DNA of 64,000 nt from Streptomyces sp. RerS4 (GTDB taxonomy: Bacteria; Actinomycetota; Actinomycetes; Streptomycetales; Streptomycetaceae). The position numbers were made by a program, and so were the translations under genes. The notes under the pieces are model-generated. The model worked only from the letters and a program-made list of their open reading frames with translations, had not been told where the DNA came from and did not search any database. Of the stretch, positions 25,270 through 34,102 are shown one piece after another (positions within the stretch are counted from its first letter, which is position 1; each line of letters opens with the position of its first letter). The stretch is taken from positions 1,364,001 to 1,428,000 of the forward strand of contig NZ_CP097322.1 of assembly GCF_023515955.1 (NCBI RefSeq). The letters run 5' to 3'.

Positions 25270-26442
25270 TCAGCGTGTCTCCGGGCCCGCCAAGTGGCGG
25301 GCGATCACCATGCGCTGGATCTGGTTCGTGCCCTCCACGATCTGGAGGACCTTCGCCTCGCGCATCAGCCGCTCCACCGGGAAGTCCGCCGTGTAGCCGT
25401 AGCCGCCGAGGATCTGCACCGCGTCCGTGGTGACGGCCATCGCCGCGTCCGTGCAGAACAGCTTCGCCATCGCGGCCTGCCGCGAGAACGGCTTGCCCGC
25501 GTCGCGCAGTCGCGCCGCCGCCAGGTACAGCGCACGGCCCGCCTCGATCTTCGTGGCCATGTCGGCCAGCATGAACCGCAGCCCCTGGAAGTCCGCGATC
25601 GGGTGCCCGAACTGCTTGCGGCCGAGCGCGTACGCGACGGCCTCGTCCAGCGCGGCCTGCGCGACGCCGATGGCGCAGGCGGCGATGCCGAGGCGGCCCG
25701 CGTCGAGCGCGGCCAGCGCGATGGTGAAGCCCTGCCCCTCCTCGCCGATCCGCCGCGCGTCGGGGACGCGTACGCCGTCGAAGTGCAGCTGGGCGGTGGG
25801 CGAGCCCTTCATGCCCATCTTCTTCTCGGGGACGGCCGCCGTCAGGCCCGGCGCGTCGCCGGGGACGAGGAAGGCCGTGATGCCCTTGGCGCCGGGGGCG
25901 CCGGTGCGGGCGAGGACGGTGTAGAAGTCGGCGACGCCGCCGTGGGTGATCCAGGCCTTCGTCCCCGTGATCAGCCAGTCGTCGCCGTCGCGCACCGCCT
26001 TGGTGGTGAGCGAGGCGGCGTCCGAGCCGGCGGCCGGTTCGGACAGGCAGTACGCGCCGAGCAGCCCGCCGCCGAGCATGTCGGGCAGGTGGGCGGCGCG
26101 CTGTTCCTTGGTGCCGTATCCGGCGAGGCCGTGGCAGGCCAGGGAGTGGACGCTGACGCCGAGGCCGACGGTCAGGCGGGCGGCCGCGAGCTCCTCCAGC
26201 ACCTGGAGGTAGACCTCGTAGGGCTGGTCACCGCCGCCGAACTCGCCCCCGTAGGGCAGGCCGAGCAGGCCGGACTCGGAGAGCAGGGTGAAGACCTCGC
26301 GCGGGAAGCGGCCGGACTCCTCCTCCTCGGCGGCCCGGGGACGGATCTCCCGCTGGGCGATCTCGCGTACGAGCGCGAGGAGGTCCCGGGACTCCTCGGT
26401 GGGCAGCTGACGTTCCACCGGCTGCGGGGCGCGGTCGATCAT
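25270..26442 (-). CDS. acyl-CoA dehydrogenase
   Basis: A 390-residue protein from ATG 26442, which has GAGGAGAG upstream. It shows the family signatures AYCLSEPAAGSD (FAD/substrate region), QLHFDGVRVP, RKQFGHPIADFQ and the C-terminal GGYGYTADFPVERLMREAK with IVEGTNQIQR, whose Glu is the expected catalytic base. It oxidises acyl-CoA to enoyl-CoA in fatty-acid or branched-chain catabolism, passing electrons to ETF. A 15-base palindrome lies about 176 bases upstream and may be the operator of a TetR-type repressor encoded elsewhere. It stands alone. Confidence 0.93.
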   Translation of the reverse strand: MIDRAPQPVERQLPTEESRDLLALVREIAQREIRPRAAEEEESGRFPREVFTLLSESGLLGLPYGGEFGGGDQPYEVYLQVLEELAAARLTVGLGVSVHSLACHGLAGYGTKEQRAAHLPDMLGGGLLGAYCLSEPAAGSDAASLTTKAVRDGDDWLITGTKAWITHGGVADFYTVLARTGAPGAKGITAFLVPGDAPGLTAAVPEKKMGMKGSPTAQLHFDGVRVPDARRIGEEGQGFTIALAALDAGRLGIAACAIGVAQAALDEAVAYALGRKQFGHPIADFQGLRFMLADMATKIEAGRALYLAAARLRDAGKPFSRQAAMAKLFCTDAAMAVTTDAVQILGGYGYTADFPVERLMREAKVLQIVEGTNQIQRMVIARHLAGPETR

Positions 26443-26617
26443 GGCGGCGCTCTCCTCCCTCGTCGGGCACGGCGGCGACGCGTGAGGTGTGGGACGCGCC
26501 ACCGGGTCTCGGTGCTCTCACAGCCGATGCTGCCCTCCCGGATCACGGGTGGGCTCGAACGGCGGCTGCGGCGGGTTGAGTATGCCCGATCAGGCGCTTT
26601 CCGTCACCGGTCGTCGA

Positions 26618-26632
26618 GAACGATGATCGTTC
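26618..26632. promoter_or_regulatory. palindromic operator candidate upstream of the acyl-CoA dehydrogenase gene
   Basis: GAACGAT-G-ATCGTTC is a perfect 15-base palindrome, followed by a second overlapping repeat GATCGT-TCGAG-ACGATC (26625-26641). The surrounding 299-base gap (26443-26741) holds no gene. The shape suits a TetR or similar dimeric regulator. Confidence 0.45.
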
Positions 26633-26741
26633 GAGACGATCGCGGGCCCCTCGAAAATGACCGGAGCCGGACATTCCGAACAACGTGCGGCCGAAGGCGA
26701 CGAGTTCGATGCACGGCACGAACGCCGTACGGCCTACGCCG

Positions 26742-26900
26742 TCAGATCCAGCCGAGCTGCGTGACGAGCATCGCCACGACCACCACCAGGGTCCAGCCGA
26801 GGACGTGCTCCACCCAGGACGAGCCCTCCTCGGGGCCCCCGGTGCCGACGAGGCGGCGGGCGCGGGCGCGGGTGGTGAGGGCGGCGGTGTGTGCGGTCAT
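26742..26900 (-). CDS. small single-helix membrane protein
   Basis: A 52-residue protein from ATG 26900 (GGA seven bases upstream). A basic N-terminus is followed by an acidic PEEGSSW stretch and one C-terminal membrane helix (residues 33-51; VLGWTLVVVVAMLVTQLG). Similar very short membrane proteins occur in Streptomyces, but I know no function. It is followed on the other side of the divergent region by an SPW-repeat gene transcribed in the same direction. Confidence 0.6.
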   Translation of the reverse strand: MTAHTAALTTRARARRLVGTGGPEEGSSWVEHVLGWTLVVVVAMLVTQLGWI

Positions 26901-27058
26901 GCCGTCCAATGTGCCGGCGTTCGCGGCATTCGCGGTAGAGACGAGCGTCACGGGTGGCGAGGCTCACGCGGGCGGCACGGCAGGACCCCGGCCGCCCACT
27001 CACTGGACGGCCGGGGCCCGATGACGCCGCGCGCCCCCGCGCGCGGCTGGTCGCCCGG

Positions 27059-27508
27059 TCAGGTGCGCCGCTCGCGTCCCGCCGTGGCCGAACGCTCACG
27101 TCCGGCCATGGCCGCCATGGCGAGGCCGAGGCACAGGGCGATCGCGCCGGTGATGATGTTGCTGACGACACTGCGCGTCGTGTCCATCTCACCGGCGATG
27201 ACCCAGGGGGCCACGATGGTCCAGGCGCCGATCGCGACCGCCGTCCAGGCCATCGCGTGGGTGCGCTCGTACGCCGAGCCCAGGCCGCCCATGCACAGGC
27301 AGAAGGCCAGGCCGGCGACGAGGTTGTTGATGGCCAGTGGGCCCAGCGTGCTGAAGCCTGCGATCCACGGCGAGACGGCCAGGTACAGGCCGGTGACCAG
27401 GGCCAACGCCTCCACCGCCTGCGCGGCGGGCGTGCTGGTCACCCGCTCGAACCGGGTGCGCATCTCGACGAGGTCCGGGTGGTGTTCGATGCTCGAATGG
27501 GTGGTCAT
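27059..27508 (-). CDS. SPW-repeat membrane protein
   Basis: A 149-residue protein with four membrane helices arranged as two SPW units: LAVSPWIAGF in the first half and TIVAPWVIAG in the second. The two-unit repeat is diagnostic of the SPW repeat family, whose function is unknown. N- and C-termini are hydrophilic, and the C-terminal tail is Arg-rich. It is divergent from a secreted DUF4360 gene across about 175 bases. Confidence 0.88.
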   Translation of the reverse strand: MTTHSSIEHHPDLVEMRTRFERVTSTPAAQAVEALALVTGLYLAVSPWIAGFSTLGPLAINNLVAGLAFCLCMGGLGSAYERTHAMAWTAVAIGAWTIVAPWVIAGEMDTTRSVVSNIITGAIALCLGLAMAAMAGRERSATAGRERRT

Positions 27509-27683
27509 GGCGGGCTGCCTCCTATGAGAAGCCTTACACGCCCCTTATGCCCACATTCGGGCGATTAAGCCTTCCTGCGAAGCGGCATTTTCTCGCTCCC
27601 GACAGCCGCGCCTGCGGAACCGGCCGCGAGGGGTGTGGAACGGTGTCGAGCCGATCAGGCACAGCACGATCGGAAGGACACCC

Positions 27684-28343
27684 ATGTTCAGAACGGTCTT
27701 CGTCGCCGGAGCCGGCGCGGTACTCGCCGCGGCCACCCTCATCCCGTCCGCCGGCGCCGCACCGGCCGCCCCGGCACCCGCGCCCCCGGAGAAGATCACC
27801 ATTGACGTGGTCCAGGCCAACGGCTCCGGATGCCGCCCCGGCACCGCCTCGGTCGCCGTCTCCCCGGACAACACCGCCTTCACCGTGACCTACAGCGAGT
27901 ACCTGGCGCAGGTCGGCAAGGGCGCCGCCGGGACCGACTTCCGCAAGAACTGTCAGCTCGGCCTGCGGGTCAACGTCCCCCAGGGCTACACCTACGCCGT
28001 CGCCCAGGCCGACTACCGGGGCTTCGCCAGCCTGGAGGCGGGCGCGAACGCGGAGCACAAGGCCTCGTACTACTTCCAGGGCATGAACCAGACGGTCGCC
28101 CGCACCCACGGCCTGAGGGGCCCGCTCCAGGACAACTGGCAGGTCTCCGACACCGTGCCCGTCGAGGCCCTCGTGTTCCACCCGTGCGGCGCGCAGCGCA
28201 ACCTCAACATCAACACCGAGCTGCGCGTGAACGCCGGCACGTCGGACACCGTCAACACCACCAGCTTCCTGACGGTGGACTCCACCGACGGCAGCATCAG
28301 CACGCTGTACCACTTCTCCTGGAAGACCTGCCCGCAGCGCTGA
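27684..28343 (+). CDS. secreted DUF4360 protein
   Basis: A 219-residue exported protein. ATG 27684 has AAGGA upstream. A signal peptide (residues 1-26, ending SAGAAPA) is followed by a compact domain with four conserved cysteines (SGCRPGT, KNCQLGL, FHPCGAQR, KTCPQR), which probably form two disulphides. These are features of DUF4360. The function is unknown; the proteins are abundant in Streptomyces secretomes. A long hairpin ends the transcript. Confidence 0.88.
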   Translation: MFRTVFVAGAGAVLAAATLIPSAGAAPAAPAPAPPEKITIDVVQANGSGCRPGTASVAVSPDNTAFTVTYSEYLAQVGKGAAGTDFRKNCQLGLRVNVPQGYTYAVAQADYRGFASLEAGANAEHKASYYFQGMNQTVARTHGLRGPLQDNWQVSDTVPVEALVFHPCGAQRNLNINTELRVNAGTSDTVNTTSFLTVDSTDGSISTLYHFSWKTCPQR

Positions 28344-28368
28344 ATCCGGGGGCGCGCCCGAAGAAACC

Positions 28369-28403
28369 GGGGGCCGTACGGGGAACCCTCCCGTGCGGCC
28401 CCC
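28369..28403 (+). terminator. terminator after DUF4360 gene
   Basis: A 14-bp stem begins GGGGGCCGTACGGG and pairs, with one G-U wobble, with CCCGTGCGGCCCCC across a short loop. It lies 26 bases beyond the stop. Confidence 0.7.
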
Positions 28404-28440
28404 TCCGTCACAGCACCCCGCCGTCCGTCACAGCACCCCG
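28401..28440. repeat. 20-bp tandem duplication over the C39 peptidase stop codon
   Basis: Two adjacent 20-base units (28401-28420 and 28421-28440) differ at one base. The duplicated unit contains the last codons and stop of the minus-strand peptidase gene. Confidence 0.85.
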
Positions 28441-29849
28441 ACCGCCCGCAGGGCCGCCGTACGGGCCGCGTCGGGTCGGACCGGGACGTAGAGGTAGCAG
28501 ATGCCGCCGCTGCCGGAGGCGGGCTTGCCGGCGGCGTTCAGGCGTTTGGTGCGCAGCCAGACGTTCTCCCACTGCCGGCGTGCGTAGACACGGCGGACGC
28601 GCGTGTTGTCGGGGGAGTTGGGGTCGTTGGCGATGACGTCCCCGGCGGCGGTGAAGCCGATGACGGTCATCAGGTGGCCCGCTGTGCCGTAGCCGGCGCC
28701 GGTGAGCTCCTCCTTGAGGAAGGACTGCGAGGTGATGACCGGGATGCCGACGCGGATCAGGGTCTCCAGGTCGGCGAGGGAGGTCAGGCGGGTGACGACC
28801 CCGGCGAGGCCGGGGTAGGTGGCGGCGTAGGCGGCGTTGAAGGGCCAGTTGCCGCAGCCCTTGTAGGCGGCGTCGTAGGTGGAGCGGGCGGCGTGGCAGA
28901 CCTGGGGGTCGCTGTAGCGGCGGTCGACCCAGGTGAGGGCGGCGGGGTCGGGCTTGGCGCCCCAGTACTCGACGACCATCTGCGAGGAGGTGGGGCTGCA
29001 CCAGGCCTCGCCGCCGTTGTCGTACTGGGGGTAGCGGCCGGCGTGGACCTCCTGGGAGTAGCGCGGGACCTTCAGCTCGTGGGCGCGGCCGGAAGGGGCG
29101 GAGGCGGCGACGGTACGCCGGTCCGGGACGTCGGAGGCCATCGCTCCGGCGAGCCGGACCGTCGGCCCGGCCCCGGCGCCGGGCTTGCGGTGCAGGGTCA
29201 GGCGCAGCTGCCAGCCCGTGAAGCGCAGGCCGGAGGCGGCGGCGGGAGCGTCGACGGCGAGGGTGTCGGTCCAGACGGTGCTGCGGCCGTCGCTCTGCCC
29301 GTCGACGGAGGTGCGGCGGATGTCGGTGTCGCCGGAGGCCCAGCGGGCCATGACGTACCAGGGGGTGCGGGCGCCGTCGGTGTAGGTGGCGCGCACTTCG
29401 GTCTGGATCCAGGTGCCGGCGGGGGTGTGGGCGTTCCAGGAGGCGATGATCTCGGTGGCCGGGACGGTGGAGGGGTGCACCGGGGAGGTCCAGGTGGCGT
29501 ACTCCCAGGTGGCCGTGCGGTCGGTGTGGGGATCGGTGTAGGCCTTGCGGCCGGCCGGGGTGGCGATCTCCAGTCCGGGGCGGGCGCCGCCGACGGTGGT
29601 GGTCCCCTGGTGGACGCCGGCGAGCCAGTGGGCGTGCGCGTACCAGAACCGGTTGTCGACGGTCGGCCCGGTGGCGACGGAGGCTTCGGGCGCTTCCGAG
29701 GCGTCTCCGGCTTCGGGCGCTTCGGGGGCGGTGTCCGGCGTACGGCGGCCCGCCGCGGCGGCGACCCGGCCGCCGGTGGGTACGGCGGTGGCGGCGGCGG
29801 CCGCGAGGGCCACGGTCAGGAGGGCGCGGCGGGGTGTGGGTGCGGTCAT
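28428..29849 (-). CDS. secreted C39-type papain-like peptidase
   Basis: A 473-residue protein from ATG 29849. The N-terminus carries a twin-arginine-like RR followed by a hydrophobic Ala/Val core (residues 8-34), so it is exported. Residues about 60-240 form a beta-rich domain of unknown function. The C-terminal half is a C39_2 peptidase domain with catalytic Cys284 in EAWCSPTSSQM, His in GTAGHLMTVIGF and a DPNSP motif after it. It may process peptides or envelope proteins outside the cell; no ABC exporter is adjacent, so it is not a bacteriocin transporter domain. Its stop codon sits in a 20-bp tandem duplication. Confidence 0.85.
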   Translation of the reverse strand: MTAPTPRRALLTVALAAAAATAVPTGGRVAAAAGRRTPDTAPEAPEAGDASEAPEASVATGPTVDNRFWYAHAHWLAGVHQGTTTVGGARPGLEIATPAGRKAYTDPHTDRTATWEYATWTSPVHPSTVPATEIIASWNAHTPAGTWIQTEVRATYTDGARTPWYVMARWASGDTDIRRTSVDGQSDGRSTVWTDTLAVDAPAAASGLRFTGWQLRLTLHRKPGAGAGPTVRLAGAMASDVPDRRTVAASAPSGRAHELKVPRYSQEVHAGRYPQYDNGGEAWCSPTSSQMVVEYWGAKPDPAALTWVDRRYSDPQVCHAARSTYDAAYKGCGNWPFNAAYAATYPGLAGVVTRLTSLADLETLIRVGIPVITSQSFLKEELTGAGYGTAGHLMTVIGFTAAGDVIANDPNSPDNTRVRRVYARRQWENVWLRTKRLNAAGKPASGSGGICYLYVPVRPDAARTAALRAVGVL

Positions 29850-29962
29850 CGGCGTGGCCCCCAGGGGTCGGTGCGGTCGATCGGTCCGTCCACCCTTCCA
29901 GTTCCCCGCCGGTAGGCGGCAAAGCGGAGCGGTCGTGTCGGGGGTGACGGTCCGGGCGGACG

Positions 29963-29968
29963 TACGCT
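29963..29968 (+). promoter_or_regulatory. -10 box for leaderless kinase transcript
   Basis: TACGCT ends six bases before GTG 29975; no ribosome-binding site is present. Confidence 0.45.
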
Positions 29969-29974
29969 GACCGG

Positions 29975-30655
29975 GTGGAGCCACAGCAGTCACAGCCGTC
30001 ACCTCAGACCCCCGCACCCCTCGCACCTCCCGCACCCCTCGCGCCCCTCGCGCGCGAGCTCGCCGCCCTGCCCCCCTCGCTCGGTCCCGTCCGGCTGATC
30101 GGTGTCGACGGGCACGCCGGGTCGGGGAAGAGCACCTTCGCCGACCGGCTCGCGTCGGCACTCGGCGGGGCTCCGGTCCTGCACCTGGACGACGTGGCCA
30201 CGCACGAGGAGCCGTTCGACTGGTGGGGCCGGCTGCGCGCCCAGGTGGTGGAGCCGCTGGCGGCCGGGCGTCCGGCGCGCTGGGCCCCGTACGACTGGGT
30301 GGAGCGCCGGTTCGGTCCGGAGCGGGTGCTGGAGCCGGCCGCGGTGCTGATCGTCGAGGGGGTCGGGGCCGGGCGGCGGGAGCTGCGTCCGTACCTGGCG
30401 CGGCTGCTCTGGATGGAAACGGCCCGTACGACCTCGTGGGGGCGCGGGCGAAACCGGGACGGGCATGAACTTTCCGATTTCTGGGACGGATGGGAGCGCG
30501 CAGAGCTCGCGCACTTCGCGGGTGATCCTTCGCGCCCCTTCGCGGACACCTTGGTGCACCAGAGCGGTACGGGATACGAGTGGACTTCCGGGGCCGCTGA
30601 GACCCCACGAACGCCCCCTTCCCTCACCCAGGGTGACGGACTCCCCCAGGCCTGA
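29975..30655 (+). CDS. uridine kinase-like P-loop protein
   Basis: A 226-residue cytosolic protein. After a Pro/Ala-rich N-terminus, GVDGHAGSGKST (about residues 43-54) is a canonical Walker A. LHLDDVATHEEPFDWWGRL and LIVEGVGAGRREL follow, as in the uridine kinase/phosphoribulokinase-like family of Streptomyces. The true substrate is uncertain. GTG 29975 is preceded by TACGCT at six bases, suggesting a leaderless mRNA. A 14-bp hairpin about 105 bases beyond the stop ends the unit. Confidence 0.78.
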   Translation: MEPQQSQPSPQTPAPLAPPAPLAPLARELAALPPSLGPVRLIGVDGHAGSGKSTFADRLASALGGAPVLHLDDVATHEEPFDWWGRLRAQVVEPLAAGRPARWAPYDWVERRFGPERVLEPAAVLIVEGVGAGRRELRPYLARLLWMETARTTSWGRGRNRDGHELSDFWDGWERAELAHFAGDPSRPFADTLVHQSGTGYEWTSGAAETPRTPPSLTQGDGLPQA

Positions 30656-30760
30656 GCGGGGCGTCGCTTCGGGCCGCGGCGGGCGGCGCCGAGCCGCTTG
30701 ACCGGGCCCCGGGAACCGCCGTACGTTCTGGATGCGGGGCCTTTACGGGCCGCCGCGGAC

Positions 30761-30800
30761 GCGAAGCCCCCGATTGTTCCCCCGTGATCGGGGGCTTCGC
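30761..30800 (+). terminator. terminator downstream of the kinase gene
   Basis: A perfect 14-bp stem (GCGAAGCCCCCGAT / ATCGGGGGCTTCGC) with a 12-base loop lies in the 376-base gap 30656-31031. The remainder of the gap shows a possible -10 TACGAT at 30938-30943 ahead of the AAA+ gene. Confidence 0.85.
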
Positions 30801-31031
30801 TCCGTCTCCGGGGTCCGGCGCGGCAGATCCGTAGCGGGTCGCTCCACCCCATGTCCCTCACCCTGCGTTACGCTCCGCGTCGGGGTGCGCGCCGGAACCA
30901 CGCCCGCCGCACCCTGGGTAAGGTGCGTCCCCGCGGGTACGATGCAGCCCTGATTTCATCGGCGGTAGGGACAATTCGCGTGCGCCGCGCGGAGGTTGCC
31001 GGGCACCACGGGCAGGCTTGTGGGGGATGGG

Positions 31032-32999
31032 ATGGACTTCGGCATGCCGGGCAGCGCGCACGCCCCGGCCGAACTCGCCTGGCTGCGTGGGGTCGACGCC
31101 TGCACGATGGGCGCTTACCCCCAGGCGGAGGAGGAGTTCCGGGCGGCCGTCAGGCTGGACCCGGCCATGGCCGACGCCTGGCTGGGCCTGCACGCGCTGC
31201 GCGTGGACACCACCAACGCGTTATTGCGCATGTACGCGCATCGGGACCGCTTCGGGGAACAGCGGGTCCGCCACCGGCGGACGCTGAACTCCTGGTACTG
31301 GCTGGGCTGGTGGGTGCAGCCGGTGTTGGAGAGCCGCCGGGACCTGCTGTTGGCCCACGCCTCGCACTGGCTCGACGGCCGGCACGTCCCGGAGTTGGAC
31401 CAGGCCCTCGCCGCGCTGCCTCCGGTGGACACGGACCCGCAGGTGCGTTTCCTGCACGCCTGCCGGGCGTACCTGGTCAAGGACTGGGAGCAGCTCGTAC
31501 GGCACACCGAACCGCTGGTCGACGATCCGGTGCTCGGCATCGAGGCGGGGCTGTTCGGCGGGATGGCGCGGGTCCGCCTGGAGATGTTCGGGCAGGCGGA
31601 GCCGATGCTGGCGGCGGCGCTGATGCGCTGTCGCAGCGAGCAGCCGCAGCGCAAGGAGCTGCGGTACTGGCTGGCGCGGGCGCGCGAGGGCACCGGGCGC
31701 AGCGCGGCGGCGCTGCCGCTGTACCGGGCGGTGCACCGGGTGGACCCGGCGTTCATGGACACGGCGGCGCGGCTGACGGCCATCGAGGACAGTGACGACG
31801 GCGACGGCATGGCCGATCTGGCGGGGCACGCCGGGTACGGCGGGCACGTGGTCGAGGGCCTGGCGGGGCACGGGCTGTCCCCGTCGGGCGGGGACTTCAC
31901 GGCGGTGGCGGCCCTGGGCGGGGGCGGCGTCCCCTTCCCGGACCTGTCGCCCGACGGGCAGACGGACGCCGATCCGCCGACGCCCGGGGAGCCGCCGGAC
32001 CCCCGGTTCGGGCCGGCGTCGGCGACGGGTACGGGCCGGCTGGAGGGCGTACGGCACAAGGTGTCGGTGCCCCCGCAGGGCGCGCCGTCCGGGTTACCGC
32101 CGGGCCCCTCCGATCCTCGGGCGCTGGCCGAGGCGCTGGCCGAGCTGGAGCGGATGGTGGGGCTGGAGCCGGTGAAGCGGCAGGTCAAGGCGCTGTCGGC
32201 GCAGCTGCACATGGCGCGGCTGCGGGCTGCGCAGGGGCTTCCGGTACAGCCGCCGAAGCGCCACTTCGTTTTCTCGGGGCCCTCGGGCACCGGCAAGACC
32301 ACCGTGGCTCGGATCCTCGGGCGGGTGTTCTACGCGCTGGGGCTGCTGGGCGGCGACCATCTGGTGGAGGCGCAACGGGCCGATCTGGTCGGTGAGTTCC
32401 TCGGGCAGACCGCCGTGAAGGCGAACGAGCTGATCGACTCGGCGATCGGCGGGGTGCTGTTCGTGGACGAGGCGTACAGCCTGTCCAACTCCGGCTACAG
32501 CAAGGGCGACGCGTACGGGGACGAGGCCCTCCAGGTGCTGCTGAAGCGCGCCGAGGACAACCGGGACCACCTGGTGGTGATCCTGGCGGGCTACCCGGCG
32601 GGCATGGACCGGCTGCTGGCGGCCAATCCGGGGTTGTCGTCGCGCTTCACGACCCGGGTGGACTTCCCCAGCTACCGACCGGCGGAACTGACCGCGATCG
32701 GCGGGGTGCTGGCGGACGCGAACGGGGACCACTGGGACGACGAGGCCCTGGAGGAGCTGCGCAGCATCAGCGGGCACGTCGTCGAGCAGGGCTGGATCGA
32801 CGAGCTGGGCAACGGCCGGTTCCTGCGGACGCTCTACGAGAAGAGCTGCGCCTATCGGGACCTGCGGCTGGCCGGCTTCGCCGGTGAGCCCTCGCGGGAG
32901 GACCTGGCGACGCTGCGGCTGGCGGACCTGATGCAGGCGTACGGGGAGGTGCTGTCCGGGCGGGGCCCGCAGGAACGGCCGGAGCCGCCGCCCCTGTGA
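31032..32999 (+). CDS. TPR-AAA+ ATPase, CbbX/EccA-like, with two TTA codons
   Basis: The 655-residue protein starts at ATG 31032 after GGGGGATGGG. Residues 1-250 form TPR-like helices (AYPQAEEEFRAAVRLDPAMAD). A Gly/Pro-rich linker spans about 255-350, and a CbbX/EccA-type AAA+ domain follows with Walker A GPSGTGKTT (about 415-423), Walker B GVLFVDEAY and a sensor/arginine-finger region (LSSRFTTRVDF). EccA proteins act in type VII secretion, but no ESX genes are nearby. TTA codons occur at residues 64 (31221) and 355 (32094). In Streptomyces these need the bldA tRNA, so expression is likely tied to development. Confidence 0.85.
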   Translation: MDFGMPGSAHAPAELAWLRGVDACTMGAYPQAEEEFRAAVRLDPAMADAWLGLHALRVDTTNALLRMYAHRDRFGEQRVRHRRTLNSWYWLGWWVQPVLESRRDLLLAHASHWLDGRHVPELDQALAALPPVDTDPQVRFLHACRAYLVKDWEQLVRHTEPLVDDPVLGIEAGLFGGMARVRLEMFGQAEPMLAAALMRCRSEQPQRKELRYWLARAREGTGRSAAALPLYRAVHRVDPAFMDTAARLTAIEDSDDGDGMADLAGHAGYGGHVVEGLAGHGLSPSGGDFTAVAALGGGGVPFPDLSPDGQTDADPPTPGEPPDPRFGPASATGTGRLEGVRHKVSVPPQGAPSGLPPGPSDPRALAEALAELERMVGLEPVKRQVKALSAQLHMARLRAAQGLPVQPPKRHFVFSGPSGTGKTTVARILGRVFYALGLLGGDHLVEAQRADLVGEFLGQTAVKANELIDSAIGGVLFVDEAYSLSNSGYSKGDAYGDEALQVLLKRAEDNRDHLVVILAGYPAGMDRLLAANPGLSSRFTTRVDFPSYRPAELTAIGGVLADANGDHWDDEALEELRSISGHVVEQGWIDELGNGRFLRTLYEKSCAYRDLRLAGFAGEPSREDLATLRLADLMQAYGEVLSGRGPQERPEPPPL

Positions 33000-33028
33000 A
33001 CGGGGGCGGCGGCTCCGGTGGTCACGCG

Positions 33029-34102
33029 TCAGCGGGCCAGGGCGCCTGCCGGGCGTATCGCGGGGCGTCCGGCCGGCACCCGGTGGGCGGGGTCGCGTAC
33101 CTCGCCGACCAGCATCTCCAGGACGTCCTCCAAGGCGACGAGCCCCAGCACCCGCCCGGCCGGGTCGGCGACCTGGGCCAGGTGCGTGGCGTCGCGGCGC
33201 ATGACGCTGAGGGCGTCGTCCAGCGGGAGCGTCGAGCACAGGGTGGTCATCCGGCGCCAGACGCGCTGCGGCACGGCCCGTTCGCGGTCCTCCAGGTCGA
33301 GGACGTCCTTGACGTGGAGGTAGCCCATGAAGGCGCCGCCGTCGGAACGGACCGGAAAACGGGAGTAGCCGGTGCGCACCGTCAGCTGTTCGATCTGGCG
33401 CGGGCTGACGGCCGGGCCGACGGTGACCAGCCGGCCCGGGGACAGCAGGACGTCGGTGACGGGGCGGCTGCCCAGTTCGAGGGCGTCCTCCAGGCGTTCC
33501 TGCTCCACCGGTTCGAGGAGCCCGGCCTGCCGGGAGTCGTCCACGAGCCGACCGAGCTGGGCGCTGGTGTAGACGGCCTCGACCTCGTCCTTGGGCTCCA
33601 CCTTGAACAGGCGCAGCACCAGTGCGGCGCAGGCTCCGAGCGCGGTCGTGACCGGCCCGCACAGGCGGGCGAAGGCGACCAGGCCGGGGCTGAACCACAG
33701 GGCGGTCCGCTCGGGGGCGGCCATGGCGAGGTTCTTGGGGACCATCTCGCCGATGACCAGGTGCAGGAAGATCACGGCGGCGAGCGCGAACGCGTAGCCG
33801 AGGGGGTGGATCAGGCCCTGCGGGACGTGGACGGCGTGGAAGACGGGCTCCAGCAGCCGGGCCACGGTGGGCTCGGCGACCGCGCCCAGGGTGAGCGAGC
33901 AGACGGTGATGCCGAACTGGGCGGCGGCCATCATGCGGGGCAGGTTCTCCAGGCCGTACAGCACCTGTCGGGCCCGCTTGGACTCCTTGGCCAGCGGCTC
34001 GATCTGGCTGCGTCGTACGGAGACGAGCGCGAACTCGGCGCCGACGAAGAAACCGTTGGCCAGGACCAGGAGCAGGGCGAAGAGCAGTTGGAGGGCGTTC
34101 AT
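33029..34102 (-). CDS. CNNM/CorC-type hemolysin-family membrane protein (second of tandem pair)
   Basis: A 357-residue protein: CNNM transmembrane domain (residues 1-170; ANGFFVGAEFALVSVRRSQ, GEMVPKNLAM) followed by a CBS pair (about 195-330). It lacks the extended C-terminal CorC_HlyC domain of its neighbour. The ATG start overlaps the stop of the upstream paralogue (ATGA), so the two are translationally coupled. Members are linked to magnesium or other divalent-cation export and tolerance. The two proteins probably work as a heteromer. Confidence 0.88.
   Translation of the reverse strand: MNALQLLFALLLVLANGFFVGAEFALVSVRRSQIEPLAKESKRARQVLYGLENLPRMMAAAQFGITVCSLTLGAVAEPTVARLLEPVFHAVHVPQGLIHPLGYAFALAAVIFLHLVIGEMVPKNLAMAAPERTALWFSPGLVAFARLCGPVTTALGACAALVLRLFKVEPKDEVEAVYTSAQLGRLVDDSRQAGLLEPVEQERLEDALELGSRPVTDVLLSPGRLVTVGPAVSPRQIEQLTVRTGYSRFPVRSDGGAFMGYLHVKDVLDLEDRERAVPQRVWRRMTTLCSTLPLDDALSVMRRDATHLAQVADPAGRVLGLVALEDVLEMLVGEVRDPAHRVPAGRPAIRPAGALAR

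Noticed and set aside
28428..30608. Long N-terminal extension of the C39 peptidase
   Set aside because: It would bury the signal peptide and run antisense to the kinase gene; ATG 29849 is supported by a signal sequence.
31032..32999. Type VII secretion locus (EccA)
   Set aside because: No EccB, EccC, EccD or EsxA/B genes are nearby; the EccA/CbbX resemblance is domain-level only.
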